A DNA stretch of 64,000 bases. It comes from Microbacterium sp. (GTDB taxonomy: Bacteria > Actinomycetota > Actinomycetes > Actinomycetales > Microbacteriaceae). The translations under genes were made by a program, and so were the position numbers. The notes beneath the pieces are model-generated. The model did not search any database and was not told where the DNA came from. It was given only the letters and a program-made list of their open reading frames with translations. The stretch lies in the NCBI GenBank assembly GCA_017306415.1, contig JAFKIL010000004.1, positions 1-64,000 on the forward strand, in the 5' to 3' direction. Positions 9,139 to 18,466 of this stretch are shown piece by piece (the first letter of the stretch is position 1; every line of letters starts with the position of its first letter).

Positions 9139-11037
9139 ATGAGCAAGGCGAGCGGTCGTGCCCCCGAGTCGGTGCGGCCGGCGCGCCGGGGCACCGTCGT
9201 CCGAAGCCTGTTCGCGCTCGCCGCGGCCGCCGTACTGGTCGTCCTGCCGACGGTCGGCGCCACGGCGAGCGAGGCGGCGACCGACCGGGTGGGCATCGGC
9301 GCGTCGGCGGTGGGAGCGGTGGGCGTGCGCCCGGCCGACGTGAACGACTTCTCGTTCCAGAGCATGGACGTCGACTACACCCTCGGACGGGACCGCGACG
9401 GCTCGAGCACCCTCGAGGTCGTCGAGACGTTCGTCGCGTCGTTCCCGCAGACCGATCAGAACCACGGCATGCGCCGCAGCATCCCGGACTCCTACAACGG
9501 CCAGCCGCTGTTCCCCGAGCTCGTGTCGATCACCGACGGCGCCGGCCGGCCGCGCGCGGCGGAGACGAACGACGAGGACGGCACCTTCTCGATGACCTCG
9601 CGGGCGGACGGGTTCGTGCACGGCACCCAGACCTACGTCTTCACCTACCGGCTGCGCAACGTCACGTGGCACTTCGCGAACACGGACGACGACGAGTTCT
9701 ACTGGGACGTGAACGGCGTCGCGTGGCCCCAGAGCTTCGGGCGGGTGAGCGCGACGCTCCACCTCGATCCGGCGTTGTCGAAGGCGCTGACCGGGCAGAG
9801 GTCGTGCTACCACGGCGCCCAGGGCGCGCGGGACACGTGCGACATCGCGTCGACGACCGGTGCGGACGGGTCCGCGACGCTGAAGGCCGCGATCGAGGAC
9901 GTCCCCGCACGTCAGACGCTGACGATCGCGGTGGGGTTCCGCTCGGGCACGTTCACGCTGTTCGACTCGTCGCTCCTCGCGTCGCCGTGGGGCTGGACGC
10001 AGGGCATCGCCGGTGTCGGGATGCTGGCAGCCCTCGCGTTCGCGATCGTGACGCGGGTCCGCCGCCTCCGCGACGATCCCGGCCGGCCGACCATCATCGC
10101 CGAGTACACACCGCCACCCGGAGTCGACGCCCTGCAGAGTGCGGTGCTGCTCGGGCGCACCACGAAGGCGATCCCGGCAGAGGTGCTCGAGCAGGCGGTG
10201 GTCGGCAGCATCCGGATCCTCGAGGGCGGCCGCAAGGCCTTCGGCGGGTACAGACTGCAGGCGCAGCTGATCGATCCGTCGCGCGCCGACGGCGACGGGC
10301 GCATGCTCCTGGCCGGCCTCTTCGGCGACAGCCCCCGGGTCGGGGACGTCTTCGAGTTCGGCCGCACGGACCGGCGCTTCTCGTCCGCGGCGCAGGGCAT
10401 CCTGTCGTGGGCGGCGAAGGAGCTGGACCGGACGGGGCTGCGCCGCAGCGTGCCCCGGGGCGCTCGGGCGCTGCCCATCCTTCTCGCGGTGGGGTTCCTC
10501 GCGGTCGTGTGGCTCGCGGGATTCGTCGCGCTGGGCGCCGGGGTGAACGCGGGCTGGCCCATCGCGCTGATGGTGGCTTCGATGGCGATGTTCTTCGCCG
10601 TGATCGCGCTCGTGTCGCGCAAGCCCCTCTCGAAAGAGGGAGCGGAGGTCCGCGATCATCTCGAGGGGCTCAGGGTCTTCATCGAGTGGGCGGAGGCGGA
10701 CCGCATCCGGATGCTGCAGTCGCCGGGCGGTGCCGAGCGCGTGCGGATCGATGCGACCGACCCGCGCCAGATCCTGAAGCTCTACGAGGCGCTCCTGCCC
10801 TACGCGGTCGTCTTCGGTCAGGAGAAGCAGTGGGCGGCCCAGCTCGCGGTGATGTACGGGTCCGGGGTGACGCCGTACTGGTACGTGGGCGCCCACGGAT
10901 TCGACGCGTCATCCTTCTCGGCGGGCATCGGCTCGCTCTCCGCGTCGGCATCGTCCTCCTCGTCCACCTCGGGCGGATCGGGCGGAGGCGGCTCCGCGGG
11001 CGGCGGCGGAGGCGGAGGCGGCGGCGGGGGCGTCTAG
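9139..11037 (+). CDS. DUF2207 family membrane protein with glycine-rich tail
   Basis: A 632-residue exported membrane protein. After a basic start, a signal sequence (SLFALAAAAVLVVLPTVGA) leads to an extracellular beta-rich DUF2207 domain (FSFQSMDVDYTLGRD, YRLRNVTWHF, DDEFYWDVNG). Transmembrane helices follow near residues 284-305, 443-467 and 472-492, then a cytoplasmic part. The end is a Ser run followed by a nearly pure Gly tail, as in many DUF2207 proteins. The family function is not established. ATG at 9139 has TAGGCT seven bases upstream; an in-frame ATG at 9106 would overlap the MarR start and is less likely. Confidence 0.88.
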   Translation: MSKASGRAPESVRPARRGTVVRSLFALAAAAVLVVLPTVGATASEAATDRVGIGASAVGAVGVRPADVNDFSFQSMDVDYTLGRDRDGSSTLEVVETFVASFPQTDQNHGMRRSIPDSYNGQPLFPELVSITDGAGRPRAAETNDEDGTFSMTSRADGFVHGTQTYVFTYRLRNVTWHFANTDDDEFYWDVNGVAWPQSFGRVSATLHLDPALSKALTGQRSCYHGAQGARDTCDIASTTGADGSATLKAAIEDVPARQTLTIAVGFRSGTFTLFDSSLLASPWGWTQGIAGVGMLAALAFAIVTRVRRLRDDPGRPTIIAEYTPPPGVDALQSAVLLGRTTKAIPAEVLEQAVVGSIRILEGGRKAFGGYRLQAQLIDPSRADGDGRMLLAGLFGDSPRVGDVFEFGRTDRRFSSAAQGILSWAAKELDRTGLRRSVPRGARALPILLAVGFLAVVWLAGFVALGAGVNAGWPIALMVASMAMFFAVIALVSRKPLSKEGAEVRDHLEGLRVFIEWAEADRIRMLQSPGGAERVRIDATDPRQILKLYEALLPYAVVFGQEKQWAAQLAVMYGSGVTPYWYVGAHGFDASSFSAGIGSLSASASSSSSTSGGSGGGGSAGGGGGGGGGGGV

Positions 11038-11168
11038 GCAACATCTCCGCGGTTCTGCGCGCGGGGCCGCGCGATTCTGGTGTGCAAGAACGCGGAGATG
11101 TGCAGTATTGCGGACGCGGGGGCCCGATCCGGCCCGCGATGTTGCACATCTCCGCTGTATTGCGCGCA
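11038..11168. repeat. Three copies of a ~25-bp intergenic repeat, core GCGGAGATGT
   Basis: Copies at 11038-11061 (minus), 11082-11113 (plus) and 11141-11168 (minus) share CGCGGAGATGT or AGCGGAGATGTG flanked by GCAA/GCGC ends. Their alternating orientation lets neighbours pair into long hairpins. They start right after the DUF2207 stop. They look like REP-type palindromic units. Confidence 0.65.
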
Positions 11169-11213
11169 GCGCGCGGCGCGCAGCACGGAGCGACGGGTGC
11201 GCCGAGACAGAGT

Positions 11214-11247
11214 AAGGGCCGGTCGGAGAGGCTCCCGACCGGCCCTT
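11214..11247 (+). terminator. Strong 13-bp hairpin terminator downstream of DUF2207 gene
   Basis: Perfect arms AAGGGCCGGTCGG (11214-11226) and CCGACCGGCCCTT (11235-11247) with an eight-base loop. It ends the rightward DUF2207 transcript after the repeat cluster and isolates the DyP gene. Confidence 0.75.
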
Positions 11248-11440
11248 GTCCCTTGCACCAAGAGTGTCCTGCAATCACATGCCGGTAGCTGCCACAGCAA
11301 AACAACTACCGTGCTTGCACTCTATAACGGAAAGGTAACGAGGGGGAAGAGGTCGGCGTTATCTTTTCGTGATTCTTTTCCGACTCATAGGAATCGCACC
11401 GTGCACCGCCCGGGCGATCCTGCGCCAAGATGTGATCGTG
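11248..11440 (+). other. AT-richer intergenic region before DyP peroxidase, probable promoter
   Basis: The stretch is clearly richer in A and T than its surroundings (for example near 11300-11390). It contains TTGCAC near 11313 and several TAnnnT-like hexamers, but none at ideal spacing. An in-frame extension of the DyP gene to 11369 is open but lacks a ribosome site. I see no other gene in it. Confidence 0.4.
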
Positions 11441-12358
11441 GTGACGCAGCAGATCGTAGGGCCGCCCGCGCGGGCGGCGATGTTCCTCGTACTCACGGTG
11501 GCCGAGGGGCGTGAGCCGGACGTGCGCGACGTGCTCGCGGACGTGTCCGGCCTCACGCGTTCGGTGTCGTTCCGGACCCCCGACGACGACCTCATGTGCG
11601 TCGTCGGCATCGGTGCCGACCTGTGGGATCGGATGTACGGGCTGCCCCGCCCGCAGGGGCTGCACCCCTTCGTCCCGCTGCAGGGTCCGAAGCACTCCGC
11701 CCCCGCGACCCCGGGGGATCTGCTCGTGCACCTCCGGGCGCGGCACATGGACTCGTGCTTCGAGCTCGCGCGCCACGTGACCGCTCGGCTGGCCGGTCTC
11801 GCCGAGGTCGTCGACGAGGTGCACGGGTTCAAGTACTTCGACGAGCGAGACCTGCTGGGCTTCGTGGACGGCACCGAGAACCCCGAGGGTCAGGATGCCT
11901 CGGACGCGGTCCTGATCGGCGACGAAGATCCGCTCCACGCGGGCGGGAGCTACGTCATCGTGCAGAAGTACCTGCACGATATGGCCGCGTGGAACGCCCT
12001 CTCGGTCGAGGAGCAGGAGCGCGTGATCGGGCGCACCAAGCTCGACGACATCGAGATGCCCGACGACGTGAAGCCGGCGAACTCCCATCTCGCGCTCAAC
12101 GTCATCGAGGACGAGCACGGTGTCCAGCGCCAGATCATGCGCGACAACATGCCGTTCGGCAGCGTGGGCGACGGGGAGTTCGGCACCTATTTCATCGGCT
12201 ACGCCGCCACCCCGGACGTCATCGAGCAGATGCTGCGGAACATGTTCCTGGGCAACCCGCCGGGCACCTACGACCGGATCCTCGACTTCTCCACCGCGCA
12301 CACGGGCTCGCTCTACTTCGTGCCCACCGTGGAGTTCCTCGACGACCCGCCCGCCTGA
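11441..12358 (+). CDS. DyP-type heme peroxidase
   Basis: About 305 residues from the GTG at 11441. The family hallmark GFVDGTENP spans residues 140-148 with catalytic Asp143. The proximal heme His is His216 in ANSHLALN, and the distal Arg is Arg234 in MRDNMPFGS. It is short and lacks a Tat signal, like the cytoplasmic class B (YfeX-like) enzymes that oxidise dyes or porphyrin-type substrates with hydrogen peroxide. There is no encapsulin gene beside it and no obvious encapsulin-targeting tail. The start is uncertain: GTG at 11438 or 11441 fits family length better than the longer open frame from 11369. Confidence 0.9.
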   Translation: MTQQIVGPPARAAMFLVLTVAEGREPDVRDVLADVSGLTRSVSFRTPDDDLMCVVGIGADLWDRMYGLPRPQGLHPFVPLQGPKHSAPATPGDLLVHLRARHMDSCFELARHVTARLAGLAEVVDEVHGFKYFDERDLLGFVDGTENPEGQDASDAVLIGDEDPLHAGGSYVIVQKYLHDMAAWNALSVEEQERVIGRTKLDDIEMPDDVKPANSHLALNVIEDEHGVQRQIMRDNMPFGSVGDGEFGTYFIGYAATPDVIEQMLRNMFLGNPPGTYDRILDFSTAHTGSLYFVPTVEFLDDPPA

Positions 12359-12387
12359 GCTGCGCCGCGACCGCGGCCGGCCGCCGG

Positions 12388-14070
12388 TCAGGCCGTGCGG
12401 TGCCGGTGGTAGAAGTCGAGGAGCGCGCGGGTCGAGGCATCCTGTGCCGCGACGGCATCCTCGTCGCCCTCGATGGCGGGCGCGATCTGCAGGGCGAGCT
12501 GCTTGCCGAGCTCGACGCCCCACTGGTCGAAGGAGTTGATTCCCCACACCGTGCCCTGCGTGAACGTGATGTGCTCGTACAGCGCGATGAGCTCGCCGAG
12601 CACGCGCGGGGTGAGGGCGGGCGCGAAGATCGACGTCGTCGGGCGGTTGCCGGGGAAGGTCCGCGCGGCGACGAGCGGACCGGTGGTGCCCTCCGCCTCG
12701 ACCTCCTCCGCCGACTTGCCGAAGGCGAGCGCCTTGGTCTGCGCGAGGAAGTTCGCCAGGAACAGCCCATGCACGTCGCGGCCGTCGTCGGTCAGCGGAT
12801 ACGCGGGGTCGGCGAATCCGATGAAGTCCGCGGGGATCAGCCTCGTGCCCTGATGGATGAGCTGATAGAACGCATGCTGGCCGTTCGTTCCCGGCTCGCC
12901 CCAGAAGACTTCGCCGGTATCGGTCGTCACGGGTGATCCGTCCCAGCGCACGGACTTGCCGTTGGACTCCATCGTCAGCTGCTGCAGGTACGCCGGGAAG
13001 CGGTGGAGCAGCTGCGCGTAGGGGAGGACGGCGTGCGACTGCGCGCCGAGGAAGTTCGAGTACCAGACGTTGAGGAGCCCCATCAGCACCGGCACGTTCT
13101 GCGCGAGCGGCGTGGTGCGGACGTGCTCGTCCACGGCGTGGAAGCCCGCGAGCAGCTCGCGGAAGACGTCCGGACCGAGCGCGATGTCGAGCGACAGTCC
13201 GATCGCCGAGTCCACCGAGTAGCGGCCGCCGACCCAGTCCCAGAACCCGAACGCGTTCTGCGGGTCGATGCCGAACGCCTCGACCTTGTCGAGCGCCGTC
13301 GACACCGCGACGAAGTGGTGGGCGACCGCATCCGTGCGGGATGCCTCATCCGCCGTGATCGCGCCGGACTTCTCCAGCCCCGCCCACAGCCAGTCGCGGG
13401 CGAGGTGCGCGTTGGTGAGCGTCTCGAGCGTCGTGAAGGTCTTCGACGCGACGATGAACAGCGTCGTCTCGGGGTCGAGCCCCGCGGTCTTCTGGGCGAG
13501 GTCGGTCGGGTCGATGTTCGAGATGAACCGCGCCTCGATCCCGGCGTCGGCGTAGGGCTTGAGCGCCTCGTAGACCATGACCGGGCCGAGGTCGGACCCG
13601 CCGATCCCGATGTTCACCAGGGTCGCGACCTTCTTGCCGGTCACACCGGTCCACGCGCCCGAGCGGACCCGGTCGGCGAACGCCGCCATCCGGTCGAGCA
13701 CCTCGTGCACGTCATGATCGACGTGCTGGCCGTCGACCACCAGCGCGGGGGAGGCGTCGGCGGGCCGGCGCAGGGCCGTGTGCAGGACGGCGCGATCCTC
13801 GGTCGTGTTGAGGTGGGCGCCCTCGAGCATGAGCGCGAACCGCTCGGCGACGCCGGTCTGCTCGGCGAGCCGGACGAGGGCCGCGACGATCTCGTCGGTG
13901 ACGAGGTTCTTCGACAGGTCGACGTGCAGGTCGGCGAGGGGATGCGTCAGCCTCGCCACGCGGTCGGGATCGTCGGCGAACCAGCCGCGCAGATCCGGGG
14001 TGAAATCCGCCTTGAGCGTTTCGAGCTCGGCCCAGGCGGCCGTCGTGGTGGGGTCGATCGGAGCAGTCAC
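12388..14070 (-). CDS. pgi: Glucose-6-phosphate isomerase
   Basis: A 560-residue glycolytic enzyme interconverting glucose-6-phosphate and fructose-6-phosphate. It shows both PGI signatures: [15 protein letters not shown], and [14 protein letters not shown] near the C-terminus, plus the GIGGSDLGP phosphate loop. Length is standard for the large bacterial form. The GTG at 14070 (VTAPIDPTT) has TAGCGT (complement of 14077-14082) six bases upstream, consistent with a leaderless message. It converges on the DyP gene with no clear terminator between them. Confidence 0.97.
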   Translation of the reverse strand: MTAPIDPTTTAAWAELETLKADFTPDLRGWFADDPDRVARLTHPLADLHVDLSKNLVTDEIVAALVRLAEQTGVAERFALMLEGAHLNTTEDRAVLHTALRRPADASPALVVDGQHVDHDVHEVLDRMAAFADRVRSGAWTGVTGKKVATLVNIGIGGSDLGPVMVYEALKPYADAGIEARFISNIDPTDLAQKTAGLDPETTLFIVASKTFTTLETLTNAHLARDWLWAGLEKSGAITADEASRTDAVAHHFVAVSTALDKVEAFGIDPQNAFGFWDWVGGRYSVDSAIGLSLDIALGPDVFRELLAGFHAVDEHVRTTPLAQNVPVLMGLLNVWYSNFLGAQSHAVLPYAQLLHRFPAYLQQLTMESNGKSVRWDGSPVTTDTGEVFWGEPGTNGQHAFYQLIHQGTRLIPADFIGFADPAYPLTDDGRDVHGLFLANFLAQTKALAFGKSAEEVEAEGTTGPLVAARTFPGNRPTTSIFAPALTPRVLGELIALYEHITFTQGTVWGINSFDQWGVELGKQLALQIAPAIEGDEDAVAAQDASTRALLDFYHRHRTA

Positions 14071-14110
14071 GTCCCTACGCTAGCGCGGCGCGGAGCGGGT
14101 GGTCGCCGTT

Positions 14111-14141
14111 ATGATGCTCGTCATAATATGATGAGCGTCAT
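14111..14141. promoter_or_regulatory. Probable TetR operator overlapping the tautomerase promoter
   Basis: Two 14-base near-palindromes, ATGATGCTCGTCAT (14111-14124) and ATGATGAGCGTCAT (14128-14141), separated by AAT. The pair reads both as direct and as inverted repeats, and covers the CATAAT -10-like element. It sits 20 bases before an operon that encodes a TetR protein, so autorepression is the simplest reading. Confidence 0.7.
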
Positions 14142-14160
14142 ACCATCGAGAGGATCCATC

Positions 14161-14592
14161 ATGCCCATGATCGACATCTACGCCGCCGCCGGAACCTTCG
14201 CCGACCCGCACGCGCTCGCGACCGCCGTCGCCACCGCCGTCAAAGACGTCGAGGGCGTTCCCGACATCCCGATGTTCCGGAAGAACACGGCGGCGTTCGT
14301 GCACGAACTCCCCGCCGCCGCGATCGCGAACGTCGACGGCGACAGCGCCTACGTCCGCGTGCAGGTGCTGACCAACGCGGGCGCGCTCGATCGCGAGAAG
14401 CAGATCGCGGTCGTCGAGCGGCTGACCGGCATCGTCGCCGAGGCGGCGGGTGACCCCTCGCTGTCGGAGCGCACGTGGGTCCTCCTCACCGAGGCCCCCG
14501 AGGGCGGCTGGGGCCTGTGGGGCCACGCGCACACCAACGCCGAGCTGGTGACGGCCGCGCGCGCCGAGATCGCGAAACTCCAGGGGGCCTGA
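14161..14592 (+). CDS. Tautomerase/MIF-fold family protein
   Basis: A 143-residue protein beginning MPMIDIYAAAGTF. Processed after Met it would expose Pro2, the catalytic base of the 4-oxalocrotonate tautomerase superfamily. Length suggests a two-motif (beta-alpha-beta repeated) subunit, as in malonate-semialdehyde-decarboxylase-like or MIF-like members; the C-terminal part has VLLTEAPEGGWGLWG. The substrate is unknown. It is first in an operon with TetR (stop and start overlap as TGATG) and a thioesterase-like protein, so it may act on a compound sensed by TetR. GAGAGGA precedes the ATG. Confidence 0.85.
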   Translation: MPMIDIYAAAGTFADPHALATAVATAVKDVEGVPDIPMFRKNTAAFVHELPAAAIANVDGDSAYVRVQVLTNAGALDREKQIAVVERLTGIVAEAAGDPSLSERTWVLLTEAPEGGWGLWGHAHTNAELVTAARAEIAKLQGA

Positions 14593-15164
14593 TGACCGAC
14601 GTGCGTGAGCGGATGGCGGACGCCGCGGCGCTGCTGCTCGCGCGCGACGGCTACCAGGCGACGTCGTTCACCGAGGTGCTGGAGACCTCCGGGGCGCCGC
14701 GCGGCTCGATCTACCACCATTTCCCGGGCGGGAAGGACGAGCTGGTCTCGCTCGCGCTCGACCGTCAGGCCGCGCGCGTGATCGGCGGCCTCGACCGCCT
14801 CGAGGGACGGACGCCGGGCGAGGTCGTCGAGAGCTTCGCGCGCTGGTGGCGCCTGGGCCTGGAGAAGAGCGACTTCGCGGTGGGGTGCTCGCTCGTGGCC
14901 GTGACCGCCTCCGCGGGTGCCGGCGCGCTGCGGGAGGAGGCGGGCACCCTGTTCGAGCGGTGGATCGTCCGGCTGGCGTCGCTCTTCGAGGGTGCGGGGG
15001 TGGATGCCGCGGTCGCGGCATCCTTCGCCGGAGAGCTGCTCGCCGCCGTCGAGGGGGCCGTGGCCATCGCCCGCGCGCAGTCCTCGTTCACCGTCTTCGA
15101 CCGCGTGGTCGAGCGTCTGCGCGCCGAGGCGGACGCGTTGGGAGGAAAGGGATCCGATGACTGA
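14592..15164 (+). CDS. TetR-family transcriptional regulator
   Basis: A 190-residue repressor with an N-terminal TetR helix-turn-helix (residues 8-50: MADAAALLLARDGYQATSF, then TSGAPRGSIYHHFPGGKDEL) and a C-terminal ligand domain (SLVAVTASAG, VEGAVAIARAQ) like the LmrA/YxaF subgroup. Its ATG overlaps the tautomerase stop, and its end overlaps the next gene by eight bases. The paired palindromes at 14111-14141 are its most likely target. Confidence 0.93.
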   Translation: MTDVRERMADAAALLLARDGYQATSFTEVLETSGAPRGSIYHHFPGGKDELVSLALDRQAARVIGGLDRLEGRTPGEVVESFARWWRLGLEKSDFAVGCSLVAVTASAGAGALREEAGTLFERWIVRLASLFEGAGVDAAVAASFAGELLAAVEGAVAIARAQSSFTVFDRVVERLRAEADALGGKGSDD

Positions 15165-15639
15165 GAGCACCCGCACGCTGATCTGGGCCGACCCGCTCGC
15201 GACACGAGACCGCGTCGCCGGTTTGAGCGGGCTGGAGGCGATGCGGGCGCTCCGCGACGGACTCATCCCGCCGCCGCCGATCGCCGAGACGATGAACTTC
15301 ACGCTCACCGAGGCGGATCCGGGCCGGGTCGTCTTCGAGTGCCGGCCGGGGTTCGAGCACTACAACCCGATCGGCGCGGTCCACGGCGGACTCGCGTGCA
15401 CGCTGCTCGACACCGTGACCGGCTGCGCCGGCCACACGACGCTCGAGGCCGGCCAGGGTTACACGTCGATCGAGATCAGCGTGAAGTACCTGCGACCGGT
15501 CACCGCCGACGGCGGCGTGCTCACCGCCGTCGGCGTCGTGACCAAACCAGGGCGCCGCGTGATCTTCGCCGAGGGGACGATCATCGACGCCCAGGGCCGA
15601 CTGCTCGCGACCGCCTCCAGTTCGCTGCTCGTCCTCTGA
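15157..15639 (+). CDS. PaaI-type hotdog-fold thioesterase
   Basis: A 160-residue protein with the hotdog pattern FEHYNPIGAVHGGLACTLLDTVTG (helix region, with the conserved HGG and Asp) followed by SIEISVKYLRPV. It is expected to hydrolyse acyl-CoA thioesters. About 45 N-terminal residues precede the fold. The ATG at 15157 sits inside the 3' end of tetR with GGAGGAAAGG upstream, so the two are translationally coupled. Its place with tautomerase and TetR suggests removal of an aromatic or enol-type CoA by-product; this is inference from context only. Confidence 0.88.
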   Translation: MTESTRTLIWADPLATRDRVAGLSGLEAMRALRDGLIPPPPIAETMNFTLTEADPGRVVFECRPGFEHYNPIGAVHGGLACTLLDTVTGCAGHTTLEAGQGYTSIEISVKYLRPVTADGGVLTAVGVVTKPGRRVIFAEGTIIDAQGRLLATASSSLLVL

Positions 15640-15647
15640 CGGGCGGG

Positions 15648-16283
15648 TCAGCGCTGCGCGCGCGCCAGGTTCGCCTCGAGCTCCTCGGCGTTCTGCGCCA
15701 CGACGTAGGCGGGCTGGTCGCGCTCGACGCGCCAGCTCTCCGCGAGCGGGCCGATGTTCACGGTGTCGAAGCCGAACTCGTCGTAGAGCGACGTCACGAA
15801 CGCGGCGGCGTCGTCGAAGTCGCTGGCCGTGGCGAGCGCGCGACGCTCCGCGGTGCCGGCCGGAGCGCCGTCCGTCAGGATCTGGCCCGACATGATGTGG
15901 TTGAAGGCCTTCGCCACCTTCGATCCCGGCAGGTGGTCCTGCAGCAGCTGCGAGGTGGTCGTCTGCTTCTCGTCGAGCGCCGCGATGTGCCCGTCGCGCT
16001 CCCAGTAGTAGTTGTTCGTGTCGAGCACGATCTTGCCGGCGAGAGGCTCGACCGGGATCCGGTCGACCGCCTTGAGGGGCACGGTCACGATCGCCCAGTC
16101 GCCGGCTTCGGCCGCCTCCTGCGCGGTCGCCGCGCGCGCCCTGTCGCCGAGTCGTGCGACCAGGTCGGCGAGAGACTCCGGTCCTCGCGAGTTGCTGATC
16201 ACCACGTCGTAGCCCCGCTGCACGAGACCCTCCGCGAGTGTCGAGCCGATGTTTCCTGCGCCGATGATTCCCACTGTCGTCAT
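15648..16283 (-). CDS. NADP/F420-dependent oxidoreductase-like Rossmann protein
   Basis: A 211-residue protein with an N-terminal dinucleotide fold (VGIIGAGNIGSTLAEGL) and the F420-NADP oxidoreductase family features SNSRGPESL, KIVLDTNNYYWERDG and KVAKAFNHIMSGQIL. Members transfer hydride between NADPH and cofactor F420 or a related partner. The start at 16283 gives the glycine-rich loop four residues from the N-terminus; the ATG four codons upstream is possible. It converges on the thioesterase gene and is divergent from the S9 peptidase. Confidence 0.85.
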   Translation of the reverse strand: MTTVGIIGAGNIGSTLAEGLVQRGYDVVISNSRGPESLADLVARLGDRARAATAQEAAEAGDWAIVTVPLKAVDRIPVEPLAGKIVLDTNNYYWERDGHIAALDEKQTTTSQLLQDHLPGSKVAKAFNHIMSGQILTDGAPAGTAERRALATASDFDDAAAFVTSLYDEFGFDTVNIGPLAESWRVERDQPAYVVAQNAEELEANLARAQR

Positions 16284-16370
16284 AGTGAGGGGCAACGCAC
16301 GGATGCCGGCCGCATTCCCTCGACCTCCCGCGGCGACGCCGGCTCGATCTCACGCGGCTAGCGTGGGTTC

Positions 16371-18440
16371 ATGCCGAAGACGCCGTTCGAATCGCTCACC
16401 GACTACATCGCCCTGCCGCGCGTCGAGGGTCTCGCCCTCTCGCCGGACGGCGCCCGCGTCGTCCTCACGGTCGCGACCCTGAAGTCCGACGAGACGGCGT
16501 ACGAGCGTGCGCTGTGGGAGGTACGGGCCGACGGATCGGGCGTGCCGCGGCGACTCACCCGCTCGGCGAAAGGCGAGTCGGGTGCGGCATTCCTGTCCAA
16601 CGGCGATGCGGTGTTCGTGTCCGCCCGCCCCGGGTCCGACGATGACGACGAGGCCGCGCAGCTGTGGCTGCTTCCGGCGTCCGGCGGAGAGGCCCGCCCG
16701 GTGACGCGCCTGACGGGCGGCGTCTCGGGCATCGCGGCGACGGCCACGGCATCCGAGCGCGTCATCCTCGCGGCGGACCTTCTGCCGTCTGCCGAGTCGA
16801 TCGAGGAGGATGCGCGCCTGCGCGCGGAACGCAAGAAGCACAAGGTGGCGGCGATCCTCCACGACTCGTATCCGGTGCGCTACTGGGATCACGACCTCGG
16901 TCCCGCGGCGCCGCACCTCTTCTCCCTCGACCTGGGCGGACTCGAGGACACTGTCATCCGCGAGCTCCCGAGCGCGAGCGACGACGGCGACGCCGCGAAG
17001 CCCTACCCCGCCGACCTCCCCCGGCCCCGCGACCTCACTCCGCGCCCGGGGCGCTCGGCGGACGCGGCCGGCGTCGCGGTGACACCGGACGGAGGCACGG
17101 TCGTGGCCGCGATGCAGGTGCCGGAGGGACTCGACCTGCGGTACCGTCTCGTCTCCATCGACGTGTCGTCCGGCGCGCACACGGTGCTGTTCGACGAGCC
17201 CGGGGTCGACCTCGAGTGGCCCGCGATCGACCACGCGGGCACGCGGATCGCCTTCCTCCGCACCGCCAAGAGCACGCCCGCCGGTCCGACCGCCCAGGAG
17301 CTCTGGATCGCGGGCATCGACGGGTCCGGCGCGCACCGCATCGCGACGGACTGGGATCGCTGGCCGGCCGAGTTCGCCTTCGACGCCGACGACGCCGCTC
17401 TCGTGGCAGTGGCCGATTCGGATGGGCGCGCGCCGATCTTCCGCATCCCTCTCGACGGGGGAGCGGTCGTGCAGCTCACTCACGACGACTTCGCCTACGC
17501 GAACCTGCGCGTCGACGCGGTCGCGGGCGCACTGTTCGCCCTCCGCTCGTCGTGGGTGACCCCGCCACACCCCGTCCGGATCACCGCAGACGGCCCGGTC
17601 GCGCTCGCGACTCCGGCGCCGCTTCCGGCCGTTCCCGGCACGATCACCGAGGTGGAGACCACCGTCCATGACGGCGCGCGGGTCCGCGGGTGGCTGCTGC
17701 TGCCCGCGTCCGCATCTGCCGACGCCCCGGCACCGCTCCTGCTGTGGATCCACGGCGGCCCCCTGAACAGCTGGAACGCCTGGAGCTGGCGCTGGAACCC
17801 GAACCTCGCGGTCGCCCAGGGGTACGCCGTGCTCCTGCCCGATCCGGGGCTGTCGACGGGATACGGACTCGACTTCATCGCGCGGGGATGGAACGCGTGG
17901 GGCGCCGAGCCCTTCACCGACCTCATGGCGATCACCGATGCCACCGAGGCGCGGCCGGACATCGACGAGACGAAGACCGCCGCGATGGGCGGCTCGTTCG
18001 GCGGCTACATGGCCAACTGGGTGGCCGGTCACACCGACCGGTTCCGGGCCATCGTCACGCACGCGAGCCTCTGGGCGCTCGACCAGTTCGCGGGCACGAC
18101 CGACCTCACGGGGTACTGGAAGAGCATCTTCACGCCACAGGCGATGATCGACAACGACCCGCATCGGTTCGTGCGCGACATCCGCTCCCCGCTGCTCGTC
18201 ATCCACGGCGACCACGACTACCGCGTGCCGATCGGGGAGAGCCTGCGCCTGTGGTCAGAGCTGACCGAGCATTTCGCGGAGCCCGACGGCACCATCGTGC
18301 ACCGGTTCCTCTACTTCCCCGACGAGAACCACTGGGTGCTCAAGCCTCAGCACGCGGTGGTCTGGTACCAGACGGTCTTCGGATTCCTCGGGGAGCACGT
18401 CCACGGGACGACGTGGGTCCGGCCGGACGCTCTCGGCTGA
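16371..18440 (+). CDS. S9 family peptidase (acylaminoacyl-peptidase-like)
   Basis: A 689-residue cytosolic serine peptidase: beta-propeller to about residue 420, then an alpha/beta-hydrolase domain with LLWIHGGP, Ser542 in GGSFGGYM, Asp616 in HGDHDYRVP and His654 in DENHWVLKP. This is the DPP4/acylaminoacyl-peptidase subgroup rather than the S9A type encoded at 4588-6690. TAGCGT (16359-16364) lies six bases before the ATG, so it is probably leaderless. It likely degrades peptides with blocked or proline-containing N-termini. Confidence 0.94.
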   Translation: MPKTPFESLTDYIALPRVEGLALSPDGARVVLTVATLKSDETAYERALWEVRADGSGVPRRLTRSAKGESGAAFLSNGDAVFVSARPGSDDDDEAAQLWLLPASGGEARPVTRLTGGVSGIAATATASERVILAADLLPSAESIEEDARLRAERKKHKVAAILHDSYPVRYWDHDLGPAAPHLFSLDLGGLEDTVIRELPSASDDGDAAKPYPADLPRPRDLTPRPGRSADAAGVAVTPDGGTVVAAMQVPEGLDLRYRLVSIDVSSGAHTVLFDEPGVDLEWPAIDHAGTRIAFLRTAKSTPAGPTAQELWIAGIDGSGAHRIATDWDRWPAEFAFDADDAALVAVADSDGRAPIFRIPLDGGAVVQLTHDDFAYANLRVDAVAGALFALRSSWVTPPHPVRITADGPVALATPAPLPAVPGTITEVETTVHDGARVRGWLLLPASASADAPAPLLLWIHGGPLNSWNAWSWRWNPNLAVAQGYAVLLPDPGLSTGYGLDFIARGWNAWGAEPFTDLMAITDATEARPDIDETKTAAMGGSFGGYMANWVAGHTDRFRAIVTHASLWALDQFAGTTDLTGYWKSIFTPQAMIDNDPHRFVRDIRSPLLVIHGDHDYRVPIGESLRLWSELTEHFAEPDGTIVHRFLYFPDENHWVLKPQHAVVWYQTVFGFLGEHVHGTTWVRPDALG

Positions 18441-18466
18441 CCGGACCCCACGTCGACCGTGCGATC

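Noticed and set aside
11441..12358. DyP peroxidase as encapsulin cargo
   Set aside because: No encapsulin gene nearby and no cargo-type C-terminal tail; the protein ends DDPPA directly after the fold.
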